From Sepiola atlantica (taxonomy: Eukaryota; Mollusca; Cephalopoda; Sepiida; Sepiolidae): DNA of 64,000 nucleotides. Below, piece by piece: positions 55,370 through 64,000 of this stretch. A model generated the notes under the pieces. That model did no database searches. It was given only the letters and a program-made list of their open reading frames with translations, and was not told the DNA's origin. The stretch covers positions 8,748,135 to 8,812,134 of the forward strand of contig OY744551.1 in assembly GCA_963556195.1 (NCBI GenBank). The letters are read 5' to 3'. The translations under genes and the position numbers were made by a program. Within the stretch, counting starts at the first letter, position 1. Every line of letters starts with the position of its first letter.

Positions 55370-55790
55370 GTGAAGTGAAATTACTGGTAGGTTGGTTTGG
55401 TTTGGTAGTTTTGTTTTACGGCATATCAACCCTTTTTGGGTTATTTAATGCCGAATCTGGTCTTGTTTTCTTCTCTTTTTTGTTTCTTTCCCCTTTTAAT
55501 ATCTGTTTCTATTCAACCCATAGTTGGGACCCTAACAGGTACTACCACTCCGGGTCAGGGTGGACCTGGGAGCAATGGTAATTAAGAGGAGGCTCCACAT
55601 TCCCCAAAGTCCGTAAGCCGGATCTCACCATCGGATGTAGTTTAAGGTCATATCCAGGACCGGGAGTAGGGTAGGAAAAATAAAAATAAAAAAGGGGAGG
55701 GAGAAAGGGAGAGGGGCTGTTGTTTTTGTTTTTGGTTTTGTAGAACATAATTAAGTTTTACAAACAAAAAAAAAAAAAAAAAAAAAAAAC
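55370..55790 (+). mobile_element. Poly(A)-ended retroposon inserted in the RTE LINE
   Basis: Block GGTTTGGTAGTTTTGTTTTA with CGGCATATCAACCC resembles 20930-20980 (inverted). The segment ends in an A25 run (55766-55789), consistent with a retroposed insert. Exact ends are unclear. Confidence 0.45.
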
Positions 55791-55912
55791 GTCAATGTAG
55801 GTGAATTTCGTCTCAGGGAGCCACAGGGCAGCCTGATCTGGTATCACCAGACTGGTAGGTTGAAAGAGGAAATCCATCTTAATGTGCAAAAGGTGTAAGA
55901 CAATAAAGATGG

Positions 55913-56506
55913 ATGAGAACTCAGATGTGGAGAAAATATATTTGGATGGCGAAGCTATCGAGGTTTTGTTACCTTGGTGATACCATTGGAGCACAGGATG
56001 GAGCAGGTGCTAGTGTGATTGCAAGAGTTAAGAGTGGATGGAGAAAGTTCAGGGAACTTTTGCCATTACTAACCAGCAGAGCGTCACCACTGTTGACCAA
56101 GGGAAGAGTCTATCAGGCATGTGTATGCAGTGTTATGACGTATGGAAGTGAAACTTGGCCAGTGAGGATTGAGGACATGTGTTGCATGGAGTGAAATGAT
56201 ATGAGAATGATACGATGTATGTGTAATGTGAAAGACAGGATTAGTTCTGATGACCTCAGAGGAAGAATAAATCTAGACAATATAGGGAGATGTGTTCAGA
56301 AGAGTAGTCTTTGATGGTATGGCCATGCTGAAAGAATGGATGAGAGTTCTTGGGTTAGTAGATGTAGAACAGTTGAGGTAGCAGGTTCAGTTCACAGGGG
56401 ACGGCCAAGAAACAAATGTGAGGAAGTGATAAAAATGGACTTGAGGGGAAGAGGGATAAATAAAGACCTGGCCAGAGATAGGTTAGTTTGGAAGTCAATT
56501 TCTTAA
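55913..56506 (+). pseudogene. RTE-like LINE ORF2 C-terminus
   Basis: One frame reads F-C-Y-L-G-D-T-I-G-A-Q-D-G-A, VIARVKSGWRKFRELLPLLT, L-L-T-K-G-R-V-Y-Q-A-C-V-C-S-V-M-T-Y-G-S-E-T-W, then C-N-V-K-D-R-I-S-S-D-D-L, W-Y-G-H-A-E-R-M and G-R-P-R-N-K-C. YLG-x-x-I, R-V-Y-x-x-x-V-R-S-x-x-x-Y-G-x-E-T-W, W-x-G-H-x-x-R-M and G-R-P-x-x-x-W are RTE C-terminal landmarks. Two in-frame stops (56193-56195 and near 56308) break it. It ends TAA 56504-56506 and is followed by a GATGAT/CAG tail. Confidence 0.8.
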
Positions 56507-56621
56507 AGCTATCCATCGCATGCCAGCATGTAAAACGGACGTTAGACCGAATACGATGATGATGAAGCAGCAGCAGCAGTGGGATTATCCGGTCCCGTCT
56601 CGTTAACTCTAACCCCTAAAC

Positions 56622-57209
56622 CAGGCAACCTCCGGCCCGCGGGCAACATCTGGCCCGTGAAGGCTTAGTGTCCGGCCTGCCACCCTGCTAGGCTTTATTA
56701 TTGCAATCCGGCCCGCGGACCTCCCAGTAAAACTAATCTCATTCTGTGACATAGACGTAAAAGTAGGTTTCAATTAAGATTTACAGATAAAAATGTATGA
56801 ATATCGCCGAACGATGATGCATGTATATTTCATTTTTCTTTAACTATTAAGAGATAAACCTAGAAAAAGAGAAAGAGAGAGGCAAAGAGGAAACGAGAGA
56901 CGAGGAAAGGGTATGAAACATAGAACTATGTGAGGTGTGTCAAAACGAATGCTGGATCAACTTGCTACTTCCCCCATCATTATTTTTTATGATTCCAAAA
57001 TAGCTCTTCGTCGGCGCTTTTTATAACATCACATACAGAAGTCTCTTGAGAAAAAATATCAGATTTGTAGAGTGTTCAATGCAATTTTTGTACAATTTAT
57101 TCATGTAAACAAAATATAGTAATTCTGAGATTTCGTTTTTCACTCCGGTCCGCGATCTCTTTCCAAAAGTCTCATCTGGCCCTTACTCTGAAAAGATTGC
57201 CCGCTCCTG
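56622..57209. mobile_element. hAT-like non-autonomous DNA transposon, 588 bp
   Basis: Left end CAGGCAACCTCCGGCCCGCG and right end GATTGCCCGCTCCTG are imperfect inverted repeats. Subterminal GGCCCGCGG and ATCTGGCCC are typical of hAT elements in animals. Possible 8-bp target duplication CCCTAAAC/CCTTAAAG with two mismatches. No transposase. Confidence 0.65.
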
Positions 57210-57229
57210 CCTTAAAGCTAACCCCGACC

Positions 57230-57275
57230 CTAAACCCTAACTCTTAAACCCTAACCCTAACCCCAACCCTCTCGT
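57230..57275 (+). repeat. Interstitial telomere-like repeat (CCCTAA)n
   Basis: CTAAACCCTAACTC followed by AAACCCTAACCCTAACCCCA, degenerate. Confidence 0.7.
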
Positions 57276-57645
57276 TATTTTGTCTTGATTAAAAGAGTTG
57301 CCGGACTCTCAACTGCCAGAAAAAATGGTGTTGTGACCTGTACTACTCACATGGGTTTGGCTTTGGGACAAATAGTTAACAATATTGAACCCGGGGGATG
57401 TTTTGGAAAAGCATGACCGTAGATAAACAACCCACCTGTAGAAGGCCGGAGATCTTATCTGCTGAAATGTACTTTTTGATAAAACATTTATTTCAGACGA
57501 TTATCTTTATCATTGTTGTTTTTATTTTTTATCCCTACCTTTTCTGAGAAGGGATGCTTTTTGCTTCTATTGCAGGATTCGGTCAGACGAGCATCCTCAT
57601 CTTCGTTGTTGTTTTGACCCCTTTTGCAGAGACAGATTAGATCGA
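57276..57645. other. Intron sequence, nothing recognised
   Basis: Mixed-composition sequence leading into the pyrimidine-rich zone. No gene. Confidence 0.5.
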
Positions 57646-59440
57646 TCTCACCCCCCCCCACCCCCACACCGCCATTTTGTTATTTTTTTTCTCTTTCTTA
57701 TTTTTTTTTCATTGTTTTATTGTTTTTGCCCCCCCCGCCCGCCCCTTCTGATTATTTCTTTTTTTTCTTTCTCGTTTTTTATTTTGTTTTTCCTCCCACC
57801 TCTACCTTATCCTCTCCCTCTCCCTCATTATCTCATCCTCTCTTTTTTTTTTTGATTTTGTTTCTCTCTCTTCCTTTCCTTTCTCTACCGCTTTTCTTTC
57901 GTTTTTTTCTTCTCTGTCTCTTCCCCCCCCCCCTTTGACTTCTGCCCTTTCATTTTCACTCCTACTTTCCTCATCTTCCTATAATACTTTCCTTTTTTCT
58001 CTTCTCTCCTTCTACTTCAATTTTTCTCCTCTCACTTTCCCATTCTCTCCTCCTCCTCCCACTTTTCCTTTCTCTTCGCCCTACTACTTCCCCTTCTCTT
58101 CCTCCTACTTTCCCTTTCTCTTACTTTCCCTTTCTCCCCTCTTCCCTCTCCTCCTACTTTCTACTTCTCTTGCTCGTGTTTTTTTCTTTTCTCTTCCTCT
58201 TCTCTGTCTCTCTGATTTCCGTTTCTTATTCGTCCTGCTTTTCACCCCCTCCAGCTTACCCTTCAACCCTAACTTTTCACCCTCCTCCTCCTACATCCCC
58301 CTTTTCCTCCTCCTCTTACCTCCCTCCCCTTTTTCTTCCTCCTCTTACCTCCTTCCCCTTTTTCTTCCTCCTCTTACCTCCTTCCCCTTTTTCTTCCTCC
58401 TCTTACCTCCTTCCCCTTTTTCTTCCTCCTCTTACCGCCCTCCCGTTTTTCTTCCTCCTCTTACTCCCTCCCCTTTTTCTTCCTCCTCTTACCGCCCTCC
58501 CCTTTTTCTTCCTCCTCTTACCTCCCTCCCCCTTTTCTCCCTCCTCTTACCTCACTCCCCTTTTTCTTCCTCCTCTTATATTCCTCCCCTTTTTCTTCCT
58601 CCTCTTACCTCCCTCCCCTTTTTCTTCCTCCTCTTACCTCCCTCCCCTTTTTCTTCCTCCTCTTACCTCCCTCCCCTTTTTCTTCCTCCTCTTACCTCCC
58701 TCCCCTTTTTCGTCCTCCTCTTACCTCCCTCCTCTTTTTCTTCCTCCTCTTACATCCCTCCCCTTTTCTCCCTCCTCTTACCTCACTCCCCTTTTTCTTC
58801 CTCCTCTTACCTCACTCCCCTTTTTCTTCCTCCTCTTACTTCCTTCCCCTTTTTCTTCCTCCTCTTACTTCCTTCCCCTTTTTCTTCCTCCTCTTACTTC
58901 CTTCCCCTTTTTCTTCCTCCTCTTACCTCCCTCCCCTTTATTCTCCTCCTCTTACATCCCTCCCCTTTTTCTTCCTCCTCTTACCTCCCTCCCCTTTTTC
59001 TCCCTCCTCTTACCTCCCTCCCCTTTTTCTCCCTCCTCTTATCTCCCTCCCCTTTTTCTTCCTCCTCTTACCTCCCTCCCCTTTTTCCTCCTCCTCTTAC
59101 CTCCCTCCCCTTTTTCCTCCTCCTCTTACCTCCCTCCCCTTTTTCCTCCTCCTCTTACCTTCCTCCCCTTTTTCTTCCTCCTCTTACCTCCCTTTTCCTC
59201 CTCCTCTTACCTCACTTTCTCACCTCTTTCTTTCCCATCTCTCCTCCTCCTTTCCTGTCCTGCCTCCTCCGACTTCTCTTTCCTTTTCTTTTCCTCACTT
59301 TCTTTTCCGCTCCTCTTCTCTCTAATTTCCATTTCTTAAATACACTCTCTCCGCTCTCGCCCCTCTCCAGCTTGTCTTTCAACCCCCTTCCCCCCCCTCC
59401 CACCCCCACCCCCGTTGTCTCGTGTTGGTCCATTTAGTGA
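57646..59440 (+). repeat. Pyrimidine-rich region with 29-bp array (58270-59215, about 32 units)
   Basis: The unit is CTCCCCTTTTTCTTCCTCCT followed by CTTACCTCC; the only purine is the A of TTAC. Unit variants (CTCCC, TTCCTT, CCTCC) are interspersed. A + strand almost free of purines cannot contain stop codons, which explains overlapping frames of 500 and 389 codons. There is no evidence of a protein gene. Confidence 0.95.
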
Positions 59441-59468
59441 CATGATGGTTTTTCTTTCACTTTTCTAG

Positions 59469-59578
59469 AACGTCTTCTTTCAGAAAATTCTGTGTGCACT
59501 CGTAGTCCCTCGCTTACCCGAACAGCACAGCACAACAGCGCAAACGACGCCGAACACAACGTGCGCAGGTACCATTTG
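59469..59578 (+). CDS. PLXNA: Plexin-A, internal coding exon (linker between RBD and second GAP segment)
   Basis: The exon has 110 nt with acceptor CACTTTTCTAG (ends 59468) and donor GTGAGT (59579), phase 1 to 0. The split Glu codon begins E-R-L-L-S-E-N-S, followed by a Ser/Thr/Asn-rich stretch (SPSLTRTAQHNSANDAEHN) and the end V-R-R-Y-H-L. In class A plexins the linker has a similar Ser-rich sequence, followed by a W/Y-H-L-V-K motif that opens the second GAP segment. The exon therefore ends just before that motif's V-K, which should be in the next exon, outside the window. The 29-bp pyrimidine array finishes about 250 bp upstream and merges into CT-rich sequence before the acceptor. The call rests on phase, splice sites and the closing motif; the linker itself is weakly conserved. 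Confidence 0.87.
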
Positions 59579-59869
59579 GTGAGTGCAACCACGAAACATC
59601 TCTCTCTCTCTCTCTTCTCACCCTCTCTTCACTTCATCTTGTTTCTGGGCGAATTCGTCACACAAGACTAACACGTGTGCTCATGAGAGAAGGAGAAACC
59701 AATCATCCTGACGTCATAGACCTAAAAACTAAATGTCATAAAATAACTGAATCACAAGAGAAACAACACAAAAAACTCAATATCTAGACGCAATTTCAGA
59801 GAACTTCGAGACATATACAGACATATACAGACATACAGACCGGACAAAGACAGCAACCGGAACATTTAC

Positions 59870-60340
59870 ATATGGGCAAACTTTTGTTCAGATTAGACTA
59901 CGTAATGATGCGTCAATATACACAGCCGATTTACAAACCGTAAAAATGGCACTGAAATTCATAAAAAATTAAAATAAATAAAAATGTTTCTTTTATACAG
60001 ATTATTTGTCCTATCTTGTGCCTATGACAGAAGGAAAAACCAATCATCCTGACGTCACAGACCTAATAAATAAATCTCATAAAATAACTGAAATAAAAAA
60101 AAGACAAAAGGAACTAATGGCCGGGAAGATCGTACCATGACAACAGATAGGACACATGCATATAACTCACAAGCACTAATTGGAAGGAGAGGAGTCTCCA
60201 ATGTGCATAGCATGTCAACAATCTTACGCAGTCAAACACATATTGATAGACTGTCAAGATCTGTATAAGAGTGTCCCTTTTAGGGGAGCTGGATTTCCCC
60301 CAGATTAAAAAATTGTGTGTAACTTTGCCCTCGTTGAGAA
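59870..60340 (+). pseudogene. LINE ORF2 RNase H and C-terminal zinc-finger remnant
   Basis: Near 59872 the frame reads G-Q-T-F-V-Q-I-R-L-R-N-D-A-S-I-Y-T-A-D-L-Q-T-V-K-M-A-L-K-F-I. S-I-x-T-A-E-L-x-A-I-x-x-A-L is the RNase H motif with the catalytic Glu, here Asp. Later (60140-60300) G-H-M-H-I-T-H-K-H, stop, then C-I-A-C-Q-Q-S-Y-A-V-K-H-I-L-I-D-C corresponds to the R-I-G-H-T-x-L-T-H and C-x2-C...H-I-L-x-x-C finger of I/Jockey LINEs. Stops break the frame. Two partial copies of an AATCATCCTGACGTCA block (59700 and 60041) show an internal duplication. The array at 60352 begins right after it. Confidence 0.7.
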
Positions 60341-60351
60341 GCAAGTAAATA

Positions 60352-63300
60352 GGGGCAAATAATAATAATGATTGAGTGCAAAAATTGAGGGGAAAATAAT
60401 AATAATGATTGAATGCAAAAATTGAGGGGAAAATAATAATAATGATTGAATGCAAAAATTGAGGGGCAAATAATAATAATAATGATTGAATGCAAAAATT
60501 GAGGGGCAAATAATAATAATAATGATTGAATGCAAAAATTGAGGGGCAAATAATAATAATAATGATTGAATGCAAAAATTGAGGGGCAAATAATAATAAT
60601 AATGATTGAGTGCAAAAATTGAGGGGCAAATAATAATAATGATTGAGTGCAAAAATTGAGGGGAAAATAATAATAATGTTTGCGTGCAAAAATTGAGGGG
60701 CAAATAATAATAATGATTAAGTGCAAAAATTGAGGGGCAAATAATAATAATAATGATTGAATGCAAAAATTGAGGGACAAATACTAATAATGATTGAGTG
60801 CAAAAATTGAGGGGCAAATAATAATAATGTTTGCGTGCAAAAATTGAGGGGCAAATAATAATAATGATTAAGTGCAAAAATTGAGGGGCAAATAATAATA
60901 ATGATTGAATGCAAAAATTGAGGGGCAAATAATAATAATAATGATTGAATGCAAAAATTGAGGGGCAAATAATAATAATAATGATTGAGTGCAAAAATTG
61001 AGGGGCAAATAATAATAATGATTGAGTGCAAAAATTGAGGGGCAAATAATAATAATAATGATTGAATGCAAAAATTGAGGGGCAAATAATAATAATAATG
61101 ATTGAATGCAAAAATTGAGGGGCAAATAATAATAATAATGATTGAATGCAAAAATTGAGGGGCAAATAATAATAATAATGATTGAGTGCAAAAATTGAGG
61201 GACAAATACTAATAATGATTGAGTGCAAAAATTGAGGGGCAAATAATAATAATGTTTGCGTGCAAAAATTGAGGGGCAAATAATAATAATGATTAAGTGC
61301 AAAAATTGAGGGGCAAATAATAATAATAATGATTGAGTGCAAAAATTGAGGGGCAAATAATAATAATGATTAAGTGCAAAAATTGAGGGGCAAATAATAA
61401 TAATAATGATTGAATGCAAAAATTGAGGGGCAAATAATAATTATTGAGTGCAAAAATTGAGGGGCAAATAATAATAATGATTGAGTGCAAAGATTGAGGG
61501 GCAAATAATAATAATGATTGAGTGCAAAAATTGAGGGGCAAATAATAATAATGATTGAATGCAAAAATTGAGGGGCAAATAATAATAATGATTGAATGCA
61601 AAAATTGACGGGCAAATAATAATAATGATTGAGTGCAAAAATTGAGGGGCAAATAATAATAATGATTGAATGCAAAAATTGAGGGGCAAATAATAATAAT
61701 AATGATTGAGTGCAAAAATTGAGGGACAAATACTAATAATGATTGAGTGCAAAAATTGAGGGGCAAATAATAATAATGTTTGCGTGCAAAAATTGAGGGG
61801 CAAATAATAATAATGATTGCGTGCAAAAATTGAAGGGCAAATAATAATAATAATAATGATTGAGTGAAAAAATTGATGGTCAAATAATAATAATGATTGA
61901 ATACAAAAATTAAGGGTCAAATAATAATAATGATTGAGTGCAAAAATTGAGGGGCAACTAATAATAATAATGATTGAGTGCAAAAATTGAGGGGCAAATA
62001 ATAATAATAATGATTGAATGCAAAAATTGAGGGGCAACTAATAATAATAATGATTGAATGCAAAAATTGAGGGGCAACTAATAATAATAATGATTGAATG
62101 CAAAAATTGAGGGGCAAATAATAATAATGATTGAGTGCAAAAATTGAGGGGCAAATAATAATAATGATTGAGTGCAAAAATTGAGGGGCAAATAATAATA
62201 ATGATTGAGTGCAAAAATTGAGGGGCAAATAATAATAATGATTGAGTGCAAAAATTGAGGGGCAAATAATAATAATGATTGAATGCAAAAATTGAGGGGC
62301 AAATAATAATAATGATTGAGTGCAAAAATTGAGGGGCAAATAATAATGATTGAGTGCAAAAATTGAGGGGCAACTAATAATAATAATGATTGAGTGCAAA
62401 AATTGAGGGGCAAATAATAATAATAATGATTGAGTGCAAAAATTGAGGGGCAACTAATAATAATAATGATTGAGTGCAAAAATTGAGAGGCAAATAATAA
62501 TAATAATGATTGAATGCAAAAATTGAGGGGCAACTAATAATAATAATGATTGAGTGCAAAAATTGAGGGGCAAATAATAATAATAATGATTGAGTGCAAA
62601 AATTGAGGGGCAACTAATAATAATAATGATTGAGTGCAAAAATTGAGGGGCAAATAATAATAATGATTGAGTGCAAAAATTGAGGGGCAAATAATAATAA
62701 TGATTGAGTGCAAAAATTGAGGGGTAAATAATAATAATGATTGAATGCAAAAATTGAGGGGCAAATAATAATAATGATTGAGTGCAAAAATTGAGGGGCA
62801 AATAATAATAATAATGATTGAGTGCAAAAATTGAGGGGCAACTAATAATAATAATGATTGAGTGCAAAAATTGAGGGACAAATAATAATAATAATGATTG
62901 AATGCAAAAATTGAGGGGCAACTAATAATAATAATGATTGAATGCAAAAATTGAGGGGCAACTAATAATAATAATGATTGAATGCAAAAATTGAGGGGCA
63001 AATAATAATAATGATTGAGTGCAAAAATTGAGGGGCAAATAATAATAATGATTGAGTGCAAAAATTGAGGGGCAAATAATAATAATGATTGAGTGCAAAA
63101 ATTGAGGGGCAAATAATAATAATGATTGAGTGCAAAAATTGAGGGGCAAATAATAATAATGATTGAGTGCAAAAATTGAGGGGCAACTAATAATAATAAT
63201 GATTGAGTGCAAAAATTGAGGGGCAAATAATAATAATGATTGAGTGCAAAAATTGAGGGGCAAATAATAATAATGATTGAGTGCAAAAATTGAGGGGCAA

Positions 63301-63705
63301 ATAATAATAATGATTGAGTGCAAAAATTGAGGGGCAAATAATAATAATGATTGAATGCAAAAATTGAGGGGCAAATAATAATAATGATTGAGTGCAAAAA
63401 TTGAGGGGCAAATAATAATAATGATTGAGTGCAAAAATTGAGGGGCAACTAATAATAATAATGATTGAGTGCAAAAATTGAGGGGCAAATAATAATAATG
63501 ATTGAGTGCAAAAATTGAGGGGCAACTAATAATAATAATGATTGAATGCAAAAATTGAGGGGCAAATAATAATAATGATTGAATGCAAACATTGAAGGGC
63601 AAATAATAATAATGATTGAGTGCAAAAATTGAGGGGCAGATAATAATAATGATTGAATGCAAAAATTGAGGGGCAAATAATAATAATTATTGAGTGCAAA
63701 AAAAT
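60352..63705 (+). repeat. 37/40-bp minisatellite, about 87 copies
   Basis: The unit is GATTGAGTGCAAAAATTGAG followed by GGGCAAATAATAATAAT. Length alternates between 37 and 40 bp by one AAT triplet, with GTGC/ATGC and CAAAT/CAACT variants. Long minus-strand frames (up to 345 codons, Ile/Tyr/Leu-rich) result from near-triplet periodicity and are not genes. Confidence 0.96.
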
Positions 63706-64000
63706 ACAAACAAATTGTTCAAAGTAGTAAATATTTATTCACTGTTTCCAAAAATAACACCTAACCAGATTAAAAGATATTTAAAAGATATACGACTCTT
63801 GAGATTCCTCTAAAAAATGTCGGATTGCTGGATAGTGGGTTAAACCAAATATTTTTTCTATTTCTGCATCGTCTCCCTTTCTGTATATTTAGTTGTTTTA
63901 ACAATTTAGTAGTGAATTTTTGTTTGGTTGACAATGTCTTCATACTGCAATCTTTAGATAATCTATTTGCTACGGATTTATAAATATCTTATATATTCGA
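63706..64000. other. Intron sequence after the last array
   Basis: A/T-rich. No exon for the second GAP segment, repeat family or RNA gene was recognised. Confidence 0.5.

Noticed and set aside
57935..59437. 500-codon and 389-codon + strand ORFs rich in Ser, Leu, Pro and Phe
   Set aside because: The DNA is almost purine-free on this strand, so stop codons cannot occur. Open in more than one frame.
60305..63709. Many overlapping minus-strand ORFs, Ile/Tyr/Leu-rich, up to 345 codons
   Set aside because: By-products of a 37/40-bp array. They overlap each other in different frames with the same peptide words.

Overview
This is eukaryotic genomic DNA, most likely from a cephalopod (octopus-like) mollusc. 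The only host gene I can support is a plexin of the A class on the + strand. Five consecutive coding exons lie at 4086-4232, 18200-18359, 27687-27790, 47648-47741 and 59469-59578. Each has AG/GT boundaries and compatible phases (0, 1, 0, 1, 0), and together they encode about 210 continuous residues of the cytoplasmic region: the end of the first GAP segment, the Rho-GTPase-binding domain (RBD) and the linker towards the second GAP segment. The gene runs out of the window at both ends. The organism guess rests on the plexin sequence, very long introns, tRNA-headed SINEs, Penelope-like and RTE-like elements, and TTAGGG-type interstitial repeats. It is an inference.

The four complete introns (about 14.0, 9.3, 19.9 and 11.7 kb) are filled with tandem arrays and transposon debris. 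The arrays are: a 92-bp satellite (4744-15559, about 118 copies), (CT)n (18995-19770), a 39-bp array (27840-29360), a 36-bp array (29361-32382, about 84 copies), an A/T-rich array of about 42 bp (41044-45580), an expanded LINE tail (49985-51190), a 27-bp array (53822-54125), a 29-bp pure-pyrimidine array (58270-59215) and a 37/40-bp array (60352-63705). They cover roughly 40 percent of the window. Several appear to be seeded by retrotransposon sequence: the 92-bp unit reads as the end of a LINE RNase H domain, the 50-kb array is an amplified LINE tail, and the last array starts just after a LINE RNase H/zinc-finger remnant.

Mobile elements include two copies of a SINE-like element whose head matches U2 snRNA (965-1328 and 48929-49260, both with target-site duplications), a young non-autonomous LTR retrotransposon (33001-39342, LTRs of 1256 bp with only two differences noticed), a Penelope-like remnant (23423-24244), RTE-like and Jockey/I-like LINE fragments, two mariner-type MITEs, a hAT-like element, tRNA-derived SINEs and a set of long palindromic (foldback) insertions.

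The most unusual theme is a recurring hammerhead-ribozyme-like core, CTGANGA - hairpin - GAAA. It recurs at more than ten places, mostly inside foldback or Penelope-like repeats, and once (51231-51269, minus strand) directly downstream of a tRNA-like SINE head with all three hammerhead helices arguable. The very long open frames in the arrays, up to 1121 codons, are by-products of periodicity and base composition and I do not call them genes.
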